Positions 49,855 through 62,644 of a stretch of 64,000 nt of DNA are shown piece by piece. Below the pieces are notes generated by a model that worked only from the letters and a program-made list of their open reading frames with translations, searched no databases and was not told the origin of the DNA. Every line of letters starts with the position of its first letter. Position 1 is the stretch's first letter. A program made the translations under genes and the position numbers. Origin of the DNA: Cristatella mucedo (taxonomy: Eukaryota; Bryozoa; Phylactolaemata; Cristatellidae); assembly GCA_009760855.2 (NCBI GenBank), contig WPIO01000076.1, forward strand, positions 1,207,501 to 1,271,500, read 5' to 3'.

Positions 49855-51100
49855 CGGCAGTACGGAATGAGCGGATAATTCTAGCTGTTGACTGGCAGGC
49901 CTCACAGAATCCTCAATAATCGGTTGTGAAATCAACCAATCGGCAGCCGGAAGTCTTGGTCGTGAACGCCGAATGAAATACTTCTGCACCATATTGTAAA
50001 CGTGCCGCAAGTTAGGCCACTCAGCGCCGCCGGGCTAAAGCAACGAGAGGAGCGAGATGGTTCAATGTTAAAGATCCCTGGGCGACCTTGCCCTGCATCT
50101 GTATGTACCCCGAAGGTCAAGCCTGCTTCCCAGATTCGAGTGGCGGTTTTAAAGGGTAACCGTCCTGGCATTCCTGTAGCCTCTCGGCTCCACAAAGGCC
50201 GCAGCCATGCCCCTAGAGACCGGCTTGCAGATAGAGCGTTCGGTGGTTGCTCACTTCTCAGCCAAATAAACTCCCCTGGACAGACTCTGAAACTGATCGG
50301 TCCACTAAATGGCCTGTTAAAAGAAGGTGGCCAAGAGTCTCTGCATCGGAGCACCGGTAATGCTCGGCCACGTAAAAGGGCTGCCGTCTACGCTGCGTCA
50401 GCGAGCGATGCGTGGCCCCCTGCTCTCTGAGCAGCCGAAGCGTGGAAAGATTCGTGCTAAGGCACTCGAAAGACTCTCTAGACCTGTGCGTGAAAAAGGA
50501 AGTGAAACTCACAGGAATCGATCACCTCCGTTTGAAGAGCTTTAGGCGGTGCATCGAAGGCGAGCCGTTCTGTCTTCTTTAGTCTTCTAGAAAGAATGAG
50601 CCCTTCATCTGCCTCTAAAAGTGTGATACAAAAATGATACCGCCGCTCAGGAAACCGGAAACCTGAAGCTACTGGCCACACGTGCGGTCAGACAGGACTT
50701 TAAAACCTAAGCGAGGGAATTATGTACTTTTCCTAGTTAGTTGCTGGACGGTGGTAAGTGGCATTAGTCGTACTCAAAACTAACAGGTATTGGGACTAAT
50801 GTGTGTGAATTGCAAAACCGGGCTAAAAACTATACCGCCAGGCGACCTGATAAACTAGCTGCATTGACTAATGTCTGCTCGTAGCCGTTTATACACTGGG
50901 GGATGACAAAACATTTCATCAACGGTTATTGCATGGCGTGAGGTAGTGGGAAATTCCGGACTGTGAGATAATTCTATTGCAATATTCAAGTTTAATAGTA
51001 GGGAAACAGGCCCGCTGCGACTAACCAAAATTGTTTGATTCAAAATAGAAACATGCAAGGGCAATATGGCAAGGTCTGAATTCGCATTGTGCTCACGCTA
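49855..51100. other. Unassigned DNA
   Basis: No gene or repeat recognised. Confidence 0.4.
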
Positions 51101-51106
51101 CTTTTG

Positions 51107-51265
51107 GTAATAATAATAGTAATAAATTTGTATAGCGCCCTCATGGAACTGAATCTTCCTCTAGGCACTGGTCAGATGCTGCATATAAAGCATTACCAAA
51201 TGTTCGGGGGTAACATCCGCAGGCAGCAGGCATACGTGCCCACGAAGGACGAATCAACGTCCGAG
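51107..51265 (-). mobile_element. Family A-like 3' end fragment
   Basis: (ATA)n, gtatagcgccctcatggaac, gaatcttcctctaggcactg, then cgtgcccacgaaggacgaat, which matches part of the family A 3' UTR complement (aaggacgaatca). Decayed. Confidence 0.65.
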
Positions 51266-51991
51266 AGCTGCACTCTCGGTGATCTCGCATCAAGTTACAC
51301 AAGACGAGTGAGAAAAGAAGGAAGTGCTTTGAACTCTTGAATTTTTATGGGCAGCGAAACTCGGGAGAAAGGGTGGGTCGGGCAAGGGCTGAATTATAAA
51401 AACCCTGGACCGAGATTCGGATTATTTGTTTTTCTGACCGATCCTGTCCAGCCCAGAGCAAAGGTCAAAGGTTTGGTTCCTCATGACCCCGGCTCGGATT
51501 CATCGATGCGAATGCCGTATCGAGCTTCGCCTTAAGTTAGGATGCTAGTATCTAAAGATCTAAAGTCGAAGATAGTGGCTTTAAGTTCGGTAGGTGACAA
51601 GAGGTTTTTCTTTCTTTCCTATCCGAGGCAAGTGCATTGATATTCCATTGTGCGGTAAGAAGTAGGTATACACCCAGCAGCTACTTGATATTGAAAAAAA
51701 AGAAATTTTTTCATGCTACATTCACTTTCGCGAGGCCACAAAAAACTACCTCAAACATTTTATAAGAGAATCAAAATAAAGTATTTCACATTAAAACTAT
51801 ATTATCCAAAGCAAAGCAAGCTGAACCAAGCAAGACTAGAAAAAAAGCTGTTCGTCAGAGACTCGCGTTGTGCTTTATCCTTCTTTCAGCAGTTTGAATC
51901 CCATAAACTCAAGAAGATATTTGGCTGGCGAAGAGAAACTCCATTAGGTCTGCATTCATGGTCTCTTAAAACAGTCGATATCTATATATCG

Positions 51992-51994
<3 letters not shown>

Positions 51995-52036
<42 letters not shown>

Positions 52037-52054
52037 ATATATATATATATATAT
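51995..52054. repeat. (AT)n microsatellite
   Basis: About 60 bases of AT with one atcgat interruption; self-complementary. Confidence 0.95.
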
Positions 52055-52159
52055 TGTTATTAATATTTAAATTATCCAGCCGCAACACACTTCAAACAAC
52101 CAAGCTATCTGCTTATCAAGTATATGCTGGTTATGCGAGGATCATACCACCGGAGCTGG

Positions 52160-52164
52160 TATAT

Positions 52165-52216
<52 letters not shown>
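52160..52216. repeat. (CA)n/(TA)n microsatellite
   Basis: A short acacac block followed by about 40 bases of pure AT. Confidence 0.95.
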
Positions 52217-52220
<4 letters not shown>

Positions 52221-52611
52221 CTGTCTCGCATGATGTCAAGCGGGCTTTTAAAATTGATATTTTAAGATGCTCCATCTATCCACTCAAAACTGCTGAGTTG
52301 AACTGGGCCCCAGGGAAGGCCTCTTCCGGCTTGGTGTTGTCTTTTGGAAGCAGACGAGGAAGATGCTCCACGTTGCCCTGAATGCGGCCTCTTTGGCCCA
52401 CATATAAATATTCTAATTAATTAAAGACAATGGTTGCCTCCTCTAAAAATATACCTGGAAGCTGCCTGCAACAGCTTTGCCGCCCGGGAGAACTCTTTAC
52501 TTGGGATACTTCGGCATAGTGTTAACCATGTTGGCCGAGGACAATGGTAGTATTAGTAGTATGACCTACCACAGCTCGACAGCAAGGACGACAATTCTCA
52601 ACTAATTCCTT

Positions 52612-52690
52612 TATTAACAATAACAGTAATACAATATTTGTGTACTGCCCAAAGAGAGCTAAATATTTCTCTAGGCAATTCAAATAGTTC
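52612..52690 (-). mobile_element. Family A-type tail, solo
   Basis: acaatatttgtgtactgccc, aaagagagctaaatatttct and ctaggcaatt: the complement of a decayed SINE/LINE tail. Confidence 0.65.
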
Positions 52691-52984
52691 AACTGATTAG
52701 TGATCAAATATATGATTTCAGCATACATATGTAAATAATAAAAACTCCCATTGACGGAGTCCGCTGTAAGAAACGGATAGGTCTGTAGCCTTTTAAAAAT
52801 TTCCAGTCAGGGAAATGTAAAATTCCTGCTGATAGATAAAAATGAATCCGTTCAGATGACGTCACTTGGATGGCTGAGCCTTTAACAGATCAGTTGCCTG
52901 ATCTGTTAACAGTCCACTCTGTTTGAAGCAGGTATTGGCAGATGCTAACCGACACAGCCACAGCCAATAAATAAATGATTTTGA

Positions 52985-53650
52985 TGTCCTAGCGAACTAT
53001 CGGCCAATTTTCCTCATTTTTTCTTTTTGTCAAAGATTCTCGAAAAATTGTCGCTAAGCAGCTTGCAGCACACATGGAAAAGGTTAAATTATCAAAAACG
53101 TTGCAGTCGGGATTGAAGCACCACCTCTCCAATAAAACTACTCTCCTCCGTGTAATCAACAACATTCTATGCAGCACCGGCGACAGGAATATCAGTGCCC
53201 TAGCCCTTCTGGATCTTTCAGCTGCATTCGACGCTATTGATTATGATGTCCTACTTGAGCGATTGAGAATAACGATCGGTCTGGCAGACGAGGCACTGGC
53301 GAGATTTAAATCGTACTTGTGCGATCGTGTTCAATCCGTGTCGCGTGTGGGGTCAGGTCTCGTCCACCAGACCAGTCACCCGAGGAGTCCCTCGGTCCGG
53401 TTAGCTGTTTTCCATTTACACTCAACCTCTGGGAATAGTGATCCGGGCGCACGAAATAGGCTGTCGCATTTATGCTGACGTCACTCGGCCGTATTTGTCA
53501 TTTAAACCGTCGAATTTGCGTTCAATACTGAATGCCGGTAAATTTCGTTAAATTAAACGACGATCAAGTAAAACTGAACAGTTACTCGTAGGATACCGTA
53601 AGCTTGTGGCTGGACTAGAAGAACACTTTGCTCTTCTGATTGGTGGTGCT
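52985..53650 (+). mobile_element. LINE family B, RT fragment
   Basis: Reads PIFLIFS-like, RKIVAKQLAAHMEK-like, LRVINNILCSTGDRNISALA, LLDLSAAFDAIDYDVLLERL (RT motif A with its Asp) and LADEALARFKSYLCDRVQSV, then breaks. Frameshifts precede the YADD position (tatgctgacgtcact). The AFDAIDYD wording differs from the copies at 54 and 59 kb. Confidence 0.85.
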
Positions 53651-53734
53651 TTTGGGGACTTCGCGAGGCCGCGATGGCTGGACGAAGAAGGATGATGAAC
53701 GACGAATAAATAAAATAAATATGTATAATACATA

Positions 53735-53888
53735 TAGTATATTTCATTTGTAGTGTGCCCTAAGAGAACTAAATCTTCATTCAGGCGCTTCGCATATGCC
53801 ACTGGGCTCGAATCCTCAACCTTGGTTATCGGATGAATTCATTTTGACTCTAGTCTAGGCGAGCACCTTAACCACTGAGCCGCTCCAG
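53735..53888 (-). mobile_element. SINE with tRNA head and A-like tail, best copy
   Basis: On the minus strand: ggctcagtggttaaggtgct, whose TGGTTAAGGTG fits the A-box consensus at every position; B box gattcgagcccagtgg; gcatatgcgaagcgcctgaa; gatttagttctcttagggc; and tacaaatg. The head, B box and hairpin tail are all present, defining this SINE type. Confidence 0.85.
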
Positions 53889-53994
53889 CGAGGCGAAGCC
53901 CTCTGTGTACGTGTTGTGAGTGAGACAACGACAGCTGTATGGTATGATGCAAGTGAAGCGGCGGGTGGGCGAGCAATGGCGGCATCACAACCTG

Positions 53995-55260
53995 CGACCT
54001 TCCTTAAAAGGTTTTCCGAGGTTGCTGCATGCGATTTGGCTACCGTAATAAGGTCTGGTAAAACGAACTCGTCTCCTGAAGACCCCATACCATAATCTCT
54101 GTGGTCTTCACTGGCAGACCAACTTAGCCCTGCCATAACCGAAATTTTTAATGCTTCTTTGGAAAAAGGGGTGGTACCTAAGTCCTCCAAATCGGCAATC
54201 GTTAGACCCATACTTGAAAAGCCTAGATTAGATACAGAGATCCCTGCAACTTAGTGCCCAGTTTCCCTTTTCCTTTCTTTTCAAAGATTCTTGAAAAAAT
54301 TGTCGCTTAGCAGCTGGTTGCACGTACTGAAAATAATGAAATGTCAGAAACTTTTTAATCAGAGTTCAAGAGGCAGCACTCCTCTTAAACTGCTCTCCTC
54401 CGTGTTAAAAATGACATTCTATGTGGCAACGATGACGGGAATGTCACTGTCATAGCTCTGCTAGATCTGTCAGCTGCATTCGACACGATTGATCGCAATG
54501 TCCTACTTGAACGATTTAGAACAACGATCGATCTGGCAGACGAGGCACTGGCGTGGTTTAAATCGTACTTGTCTGATCGTGTTCAATCCGTATCGTGTGG
54601 AGGTCAGGTCCCACCCACAAGACGGGTCTCCTGTGGAGTCCCTCAAGGATCCGCCCTCGGTCCCTTGCTGTTCTCCATTTATACTCAACCTCTGGGAAAA
54701 GTGATTAAGGCCCATGGAATAGGATATCGCTTTTATGCTGACGATACTAAGCTGTATTTATCATTCAAACTGTCGGAATCTGCTGCAGCAACTGATAAAC
54801 TGAATGCTTGCCTTGCCGACATTCGAATCTCGGATGTCGGACAATTTCTTAAAGCTAAATGACAAATAAACCGAACGGCTGTTCATAGGACACCCTAAGC
54901 GTGGCTGGATTAAAAGGCTTCGGTCTTCTAATAGGTGATGCTGTTGTGCGACAGACCGGTGGCGACAGAAGCTTTAACACTGCAGGTCCTAGACTGTGGA
55001 ACTCACGACTCTTACGCAACGACAGTTACTCTCCTGCTGCCGACTATGGCTCATCCTCTGCTACTTCTATGCTGCTCACTAACCTAACCGCTCTCCTGAC
55101 TCAGATATGCTTCTCACTTTCTTTGGTTCGTGAGACAAAGTCTGTTGGCTGCCACATACATACCGAAAGCCAGTTAGGCTTTGAGTGTGCTTCCTTCGTA
55201 ATAGCCACTTAATCTTAATGGATTTGCGGAGTAGCAGACGGAGATAAATTACATATATTT
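53995..55260 (+). mobile_element. LINE family B with internal deletion
   Basis: Runs from the linker end through the RT: DRVQSVSCGGQVPPTRRV, GVPQGSALGPLLFSIYTQPL and FYADDTKLYLSFKLS. It then jumps at about 54953 from VVRQ to GGDRSFNTAGPRLWNS and ends in the 3' UTR. About 490 bases present in the 58.5-kb copy (59791-60280) are missing. A five-A run at 54407-54411, where the frame needs six, breaks the ORF. Confidence 0.9.
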
Positions 55261-55264
55261 AAGA

Positions 55265-55680
55265 GAATAAGTTATCTAAGAGTAACTTTGCAAATGAATC
55301 TCTACTAATTAAAGCGAGAAAGTCCGTCCTTCCATGCGTCACCCGGCAAGACGGCACACTTGCGTCACCCGGCAAGATGGCACAGCGTTGTCTTCGATGA
55401 CGGAACTACTATGAATCAGCGAAGAGAGTCCACGGCAGTGAGCGGCTCGTTATTATTATTATTACCACAGGTGGTTAACTGTCAACCGCATGCAGACGGC
55501 CGATTGAGTTGGAAAACAGAAGAGTGAGACAAAATAGATCTAAACTACGCATGATAGCCAGGAGGCACGTTTCGAAAGATTGAGACCGAGGGTGCCGAAC
55601 TTCTTGCAGGTAACTTGTGACAAGTGTAAGAACTTTTACAATGCTAGGTACTGTCTGCGAAGTAATTAGTATCGACGGCC
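55265..55680. other. Unassigned DNA
   Basis: A short duplication (tgcgtcacccggcaagacgg / tgcgtcacccggcaagatgg) lies at 55336-55379. Nothing else recognised. Confidence 0.5.
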
Positions 55681-55682
55681 GT

Positions 55683-55776
55683 GCTTACTTTACAGCAAAT
55701 GTAAAGCGCCCAGGAAGATGCTGAGTTCTTTGAGGGCGCTTCATCAAATGTATTATTATTAATGTTATTATTACTA
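55683..55776 (+). mobile_element. Family A tail only
   Basis: tttacagcaaatgtaaagcg, cccaggaagatgctgagttc, tttgagggcgcttcatc and ATT repeats. About 94 bases with no body upstream. Confidence 0.85.
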
Positions 55777-55912
55777 TCGTCTGTTTCCCTGGCCATGTCT
55801 ACCGCAAGAATAACACTACTATCTGAAGACTGAACGAGTGAACTTTTACATGCGTTGCGAACGCTGCGTAAGGGCTTGCGTATCTGTATCCGCGTGCACG
55901 CGTGAGTGCGCC

Positions 55913-55959
55913 TGTGTGCATATGTGCATATCGCTGTGTGCATATGTGCATATCGCTGA
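55913..55959 (+). repeat. 21-bp tandem repeat, two copies
   Basis: Two copies of tgtgcatatgtgcatatcgc in tandem. Confidence 0.8.
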
Positions 55960-56565
55960 CAGAAAGGAGGCTTCTTCTTTATTTTTCTTGCACTACGTCT
56001 CTGAAAGCTATTCGCGTCGCCATGCTTCTTCGTTGCAACATTACATGTATTAACTTTATATCTGTTCAATTATTTACGGCCAATGTCAAACTTGTTTCGG
56101 CTGAACTGGTTTTTACCATACTTTAGCTTCCTGTCTTCTGCTCATCTTTTGCTCGCGGCCGTAGGCTAAACGGAATCGTTAGTTACTACAGGCTTGCGAG
56201 CGACCCTGTGCCATCCTTTTATTTTTTTCGTGTAAATATCGCTGCCGCTACCTCTGTATAGTTGTCGAATTTTGGAAACGCCACTCGCACCGCTTTCAGA
56301 CATGGCGTCGCGAGCCGTTAAAGCGCTCCCACCCTCTGGCGATCTTCCCAGAGGTGCCTTCCCGAAAAAAAGCCTAGTTCTCGCAGCTTCCTAGAGCTCG
56401 TGCTCCGCTGAATCGCGGTGAACTGTTTGGCCTTTTCGGCGGGAATATCTGCTCTGGCTGCCTGCTGACTTCCGTCATCTTCAACCGCTGGCGCGTGCAA
56501 GTTCTCGCGCAGCTCTCGCACCAGCAACAGGCTTCTTCTTGCTTGCCGATCCCTCCCTCCCTCCC

Positions 56566-56760
56566 CAATAATAATAATAACAATAATAATAATAATGCAC
56601 TTGATAAAGCGTCGTAAGAGAACTCAATCTCTTTCTAGGCGCTTTACATTTGTTGCAAAAGGGAAACGCGATTGAACGGTGAGTAATATCATGCTTGATA
56701 AACAACATGAATAACAGGGATAGGGATGACATGCGCAGGGTCATCATGCAAAAGCCTATG
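56566..56760 (-). mobile_element. LINE family A, 3' UTR and tail
   Basis: (ATA)n, gcacttgataaagcgtcgta, agagaactcaatctctttct, aggcgctttacatttgttgc, then the 3' UTR complement (atcatgcttgataaacaaca, ggtcatcatgc). Truncated before the coding part. Confidence 0.9.
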
Positions 56761-56764
56761 AGCT

Positions 56765-58338
56765 TGCAGAATTAGCAGGGCTAGCGAGCACTCCACCACT
56801 TGGTTGCTAGGATGAGCGAGAGCATGCATACTCTGATCGGCTGTCAGGAATAAGTTGGCTGGTCGACGTTACACGCGGCCTCGATTTTTCGAGGCCGCAT
56901 GCGGTAGCGCTGGCTCGGCGCTCGCGTCAGTCCTACCGGTTCGCGTTCGCCAAGCCCGAAATATCAACATTGACAATGTTCGCAGCACATTGTCGCTCTC
57001 GCCCCGACTCTCTGCATTCCCCCATATTCCTCTCATCACTAGTACGTAATCTCATCAATTACGTTGCTCTTACCTGGGAGGTGTCTTTTTTTGACAGGCT
57101 CTCATTCGAACCGTCCGGTGGCTAAGTCTGTCTGTCGGTCGATCTGCGTTCGTAGTACCAGGGTACAAGGTTCGTAGTACACAGGGGCTTCTACAGAACG
57201 AGATCGCCGAGCTGGAACATCAGCCTGCACTCAGTCAAGCACGGCGTCCTGAGGGACTCTCATTGTCGCCTTCACACAGAAGTGCTTGTATCCTTATCTT
57301 GCACCTGCAGATCCTACCTGACGCAAGTAGCCAGTTCATTAAGCCTTGATTAATATTTTTATTAAAATATTTCGGCCAACAGAATTTGCACTTTAGCACC
57401 GAACTCATTAAGAGAAGTGGTGTACTCATGCGCTTTGACTAACAAAAGATGAGGCCGATAAATCTTGATAATTTTATGAGCCCATTCCCGCAAATAGCAC
57501 GAGGCGTCTGCAGGACATCGTCGAAGGTATCTTAAGCCACACTCTAGTGCAAGAGGTGGGCAGTGCATCAGCGGCTCCCACCTTATGAGGGAGTGGCACG
57601 GATCGAAACGCGCTACATAACTTACTTGTCATTCTTAAAGTTGACAAAATATTAGCAGAAGCAGTTTTTTTCATTGCCCGTGTCTGATAGCACGGGCTTT
57701 TGTGACCCTCCGGAAAGGCGTATTAGTATACCTCTAGGGAAGGCCTATCCATTATTGTTTTTCTGGTGGGCTGACACTCAACTGACGCCCATCAGTAGAA
57801 GTGCTGAGCACGGCATTATTTATTGACAGAAAGGGGCATTGTGCCCTCCAGCTAAAAGGGTGGGCCTTAAATCCCTGCACGGCAAATTACTTCAGTGTCC
57901 TGCTGCTTTTGTGTAACGCAGGAAGCCAGGTGCTTCCTGTGTCACGCAGGAAATCGTTGGCCCGATGATAGCCCATGTCGCAGGTGCTGCTCTCGGTAAC
58001 GAAGGACGAAGGAGAAGGCAAGCGGGAGCATCAGGCTGAAGTGTGCAGAACCGGTCTCAGCGTAAAGCTTAGGTGAAAACGCGTTGCTGCTGACCGAAAC
58101 AGATGCGCGGCCAACTTGGCCGTGTACATTTAAGGCTGGGATTTCAACTCGGCTAAGCACTGCACAAGCCTGTCAAGACCAATGACATACACCCCTACTG
58201 AAGGCATTTGTCATTTTAAAGCTGGACCATGGAAATGCAGCTTCAGGCTTCCTTTCTCACTGTCATTGACATAATAATACTACACTACTGCTACTACTAA
58301 TATAAAGAATCGCTATGCTAGAACAGGGCAGTTCAGAT
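56765..58338. other. Unassigned DNA
   Basis: No gene, SINE or LINE recognised. A repeated ggttcgtagtac/cgtagtaccagggtac block lies near 57150-57182. Confidence 0.4.
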
Positions 58339-58340
58339 GC

Positions 58341-58533
58341 CTTCAGAAACTGGTCAGCCTGGCCATCAGAATGGGCTCGGCCAGCCGATCTCCTGTACCA
58401 GCAGCATGCAAACTGAGTGCCACACTCCTGAGTGATCTTTCATCAGATTATCTTATCAGCTTCGCAGTCAAATCTGCCTACATAAAACTACGTAACGTTG
58501 CCACATTCGGGCTTGCTTAGGCAAGGATGCTAT
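58341..58533 (+). mobile_element. LINE family A-type, 5' part of a split copy
   Basis: Aligns with the family A segment after the YADD box: cagaaactggtcagcctggc, tctgcctacataaaactacg (SAYIKLRN) and ggcaaggatgctata (GKDA). The sequence stops here and the next residues (AKLVHAC) appear at 60608. Confidence 0.75.
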
Positions 58534-60607
58534 AGGCTTGAACGTCATTTTAAGAAATCGGGGTCTGATGCAGATCTAATCAATTTCAAAGACTTCCTTC
58601 GAGTTTACACCCGGAAGCTTACAAAAGCCAAAGCTTCTTTTTTCCCTCGAAAACTGAATTCCTGCCAATCGGACCCAAAACAGATTTATAAGATAGTAAA
58701 GAATTTACTGGCCAATGCTGAGAAGTCTGACTCCCCACATATTAACGGCTCAGCCAAAAAGTTTTCGGCCTTCTTTACTGAAAAAATTATGCACATTCGT
58801 GCCTCCATAAAGCCCCTTTCGAGTAAAGCAATTGTGGAATCACAACAGAGAGTTCCGAGGTTGCTGCATGCGATGTGGCTACCTTAATAAGGTCTGGTAA
58901 AAAGAGCTCGTTTCCTGAAAACCCAATACCGGCATCTCTGTGGTCTTCACTGGCAGACCAACTTAGCCCTGCCATAACCGAGATTTTTCATAATTCTCAG
59001 TAAAAAAGGGGTTGCACCCAAATCCTCCAAATCGGCAATCGTTAGACCGATATTTAAAAAGCCTAAATTAGATACAGAGATCCTTGCAGCTTATTGCCCA
59101 GTTGCCCTTCTTCCTTTTTGTCAAAGGTTCTTGAAAAAATTGTCGCTCATCAGCTGGTGCACATATTGAAAATAATGAAATGTCAGAAACTTTTTAATCA
59201 GAGTTCAAGAGGCAGCACTCCTCTTAAACTGCTCTCCTCCGTGTTAAAAATGACATTCTATGTGGCAACGATGACGGGAATGTCACTGTCATAGCTCTGC
59301 TAGATCTATCAGCTGCCTTCGACATCATTGATCAAGATGTCCTACTTGAACGATTGAGAACAACGATCGATCTGGCAGACGAGGCACTGGCGTGGTTTAA
59401 ATCATACTTGTCTGATCGTGTTCAATCCGTATCGTGTGGAGGTCAGGTCCCACCCACAAGACGGGTCACCTGTGGAGTCCCTCAAGGATCCGCCCTCGGT
59501 CCCTTGCTGTTCTCCATTTATACTCAACCTCTGGGAAAGGTGATTAAGGCCCATGGAATAGGATATCGCTTTTATGCTGACGATACTAAGCTGTATTTGT
59601 CATTCAAACTGTCGGCATCTGCTGCAGCAACTGATAAACTGAATGCTTGCCTTGCCGACATTCAATCCTAGATGTCGGACAATTTCTTAAAGCTAAATGA
59701 CAAGTAAACCGAACGGCTGTTCATAGGACACCCTAAGCGTGGCTGGATTAAAAGGCTTCGGTCTTCTAATAGGTGATGCTGTTGTGCGACCATCACCACG
59801 TGCTCGAAATTTAGGTGTCGTTTTCAACTGCTGCCTCAATTTTAAAAGCTTCATTCAGAAGACTGCTTCTACAGCTAGCCATCACGTCCGATCCTTATCC
59901 AAGATCAGGAGCTGTCTCCCACAGTTGGTTGTAAAAAAATTCAACTAGTTCCTTAGTTCTGTCTCGGCTTGATTATTGTAATTCCCTTTTGGCTGGACCA
60001 CCAAATAAAGCTATTAGGCCACTGCAGCTGACTATGAATATGGCTGCAAGGTTAGTCTTCAAGTCCCAGAGGTTTGACCACTTGTCTCCTTTGCTAAAAG
60101 AGCTAGGGTGGATACCGGTTGAGCAACGGATACAGAGCAAAGTTCTTACGCTGACCCATAAGGCCCGCCACGGCTTGGCTCCTTCGTACCTAGCTGAACT
60201 GCTGCATCAGTTTCAGCCTGTTCGCGCCCTCAGGTCCTGTGTGGACAATAAATTAGCTGTTCCATTCCTCCACTTGAAGACCGTTGGTGACAGAAACTTT
60301 AGCTATGCAGGTCCTAGATTGTGGAACTCGCTTCCACAATTCTTATGCAACGACAACTACTCTCCTGCTGCCGACTACGGCTCATCCTTTTCAGCGGTCC
60401 TGAGCTACTTCTATGCTACTCACTACCTCAACTGCTCTCCTGACTCTGCTATGATTCCCACCTCTTTGATGCTTGAGATGAAGTCTGTTGGCTACCGAAT
60501 GCGTACAGAAAGTCGCTTAGGCTTTGAGTGCGCTATACACAACTCTCCTTCGTAATACCAGCTTAGTCTTTACGGCTTTGTGGAGTTACAGACGGAGATA
60601 CATTACA
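58534..60607 (+). mobile_element. LINE family B, 2.1-kb copy inserted in LINE A
   Basis: Starts in the endonuclease-RT linker (RLERHFKKSGSDADLINFKD, KQIYKIVKNLLANAEKSD), then gives IMHIRASI, DRVQSVSCGGQVPPTRRV, GVPQGSALGPLLFSIYTQPL, FYADDTKLYLSF, LKELGWIPVEQRIQSKVL, YAGPRLWNSLPQFL and a 3' end cggagatacattac. It is the most complete family B RT here. Frame breaks include a five-A run at 59246-59250 and an early stop near 59670. Confidence 0.92.
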
Positions 60608-61157
60608 GCTAAGCTGGTCCATGCATGTCTGACACCCGTTTAGACTTCTGTAACTTGCTAGGTTGCAGCAGCCCCATGACACCACTTGCTCCCTAATCTG
60701 CACTTGCTCCCCATCAAGCGACATGTCGACCTTCATGTCCCTTCATTCTCTTGCTCTGGCCTCCTACCTATCGCAAATACTCCCTTCTAAGGCTTCCAAT
60801 TGTACCACAAAGTCTTCTGACTCAAGTCATTTAACTGTACCCATGACCAGCCTTAAATCCCGTGAAGACAGCGCCCTCACTTTATACGCTCCGAAAGTCT
60901 GGAAGCGAAATGCCGACCGATGTCATGAGATTCCCTGACGACATTTATAAAGAAGCTAACGTGTCACCTGCTCTTCACAGCATTTGCTCTGTCCGTTTGA
61001 ATTGTCCTTGGTGTGCTTATGTGTGATGAATTTGTGCATGTTATTGCTAACCAATTGGCATGCTTCCTTTATTGCTAACCAATTGGCATGCTTCCTTTAG
61101 ATCACATGCAAAGTGACTAGAAAGAGATAGAGATCTCTTGGTGCAACATCACTTTAT

Positions 61158-61188
<31 letters not shown>

Positions 61189-61190
61189 GT
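60608..61190 (+). mobile_element. LINE family A-type, 3' part of a split copy
   Basis: Continues KLVHAC, then LHLLPIK-like and SLALASYLSQILPSKASNCT, a 3' UTR with a 28-base tandem duplication (61043-61098), a decayed hairpin (aaagtgactagaaagagata) and (ATT)n. Divergence is higher than in the 25-kb copy. Confidence 0.8.
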
Positions 61191-61194
61191 CCGA

Positions 61195-62188
61195 AACCAA
61201 AGGCTCAAGTTCAACTCGTTAAACGAACCAGCAATACGGTCATCATCACTTGCAAGTGTTTAGGTAGAAGAATACATTGAGTATTACAAGCAAGACGAGC
61301 CTTATACTTACATCCACTACTCGTTACCTAAACAGATAGGTGTTCTGAAATGTCAAAATTTGATTTTAGGGGTTTGCATGGGATCTGTTCGATCAGGTAG
61401 TGCTTAGCCGAATTTACCATCACTGATACTTGTAATACTTACTTCTCATAGTTTCACTCTCATTCTTTAGGCACCAGTCTAAAAATCGGTTGCTCCTGTG
61501 CTGTTCCCGATGAGATACTGGATTTCTCCGACTCGTGCTCCGACGCTCACCTGCCTGTCCTTCTATAAATCGCCTCATAACAGCCGTTTGCATTTTGTGT
61601 ATGACACGTTCTTTCCGTGTTCTTCCCCTTTCCTACGGATCGTGGCACTGTTGCTAATCGTGGTACTAAGACCGTCAGTGAACCAATCCCAAGAAAACTG
61701 ATACGTCCGTTGTGTAGCGCTTTCTGCACAAGCCTTAGTTTAGATTTGCGGCAGTCGTGACATTTGGCAAGTGATAGAATCGCTTCTGCTTGTGTTTGTG
61801 CAGAGCTAAAAGCTCTCCACAGGCTGCATGTCCTGGAAAGGATCTGGTCGGAAGTCACTCAAGTGGTGCTCATAGCCTTTCAGCAGAGTGACCGTCAAAA
61901 AGCAAAGGAAGGGTGATATTATGTCATGAACACACGAATTTAAAGTACACGCCATGGCACGCACGATTCTTCTTGCTAACGTTAGCAGGAATGTATTGCA
62001 AGGGTATCGCACGTCATACTTTGACTTTGTACTTTATAGATTTTGAGGGCGCCAGCTTTGCTTCATTTGTCGACCATTCAAAAACGCAACTGTAAAGCTT
62101 ATTCACTGCACAGAAATGTCATTTCTGACAAAAGCTGCAACGGGTATACGGCCAATATTCGAATGCAGAACCAATGAGATCACAGTAT
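61195..62188. other. Unassigned DNA
   Basis: Nothing recognised on either strand. Confidence 0.4.
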
Positions 62189-62190
62189 CA

Positions 62191-62640
62191 GATAATAATA
62201 AGAATGCACTTGATAAAGTGCCCTCAGAGAACTCAATCTCTCTCTAGGCGCTTTACATTTGCTGCAAAGGGAAATGCAATTGAATGGTGAGTAATATCAT
62301 GCTTGATGAGCAACATGAATAACATGGTTAGGGGTGACATGCACAGGGTCAGCATGCAAATGTGGTTAGTGGCAGCATGCACAGTGTCAGCACGCATAAG
62401 CACATCAAGGACGAATCACAGGGACCCACTCACTGCTGTCCTAAATAGGTGCGTTTTTACGTTCTTTTTAAATGTGGTCAAGTCAGGGGATGTTCTGACG
62501 CAAGTCGGGATGGAGTTCCCGGCTTTGGGAGCATACGAACTAAATGCACGGTCTCCAAAAGATTTGAGGTTTGTACAAGGTATTGGTTGACTGTTGAATT
62601 CCGAATAGCGGGTGGTACGATGCTTGGCCTGGTGAAAGCC
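62191..62640 (-). mobile_element. LINE family A, 3' fragment
   Basis: ATA-rich tail complement, gcacttgataaagtgccctc, agagaactcaatctctctct, aggcgctttacatttgctgc, the 3' UTR and the coding end. The minus strand reads TRSIVPPAIRNSTVNQYLVQ in a shifted frame. Close in sequence to the 1.3-kb and 56.6-kb copies. Confidence 0.9.
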
Positions 62641-62644
62641 TTGA

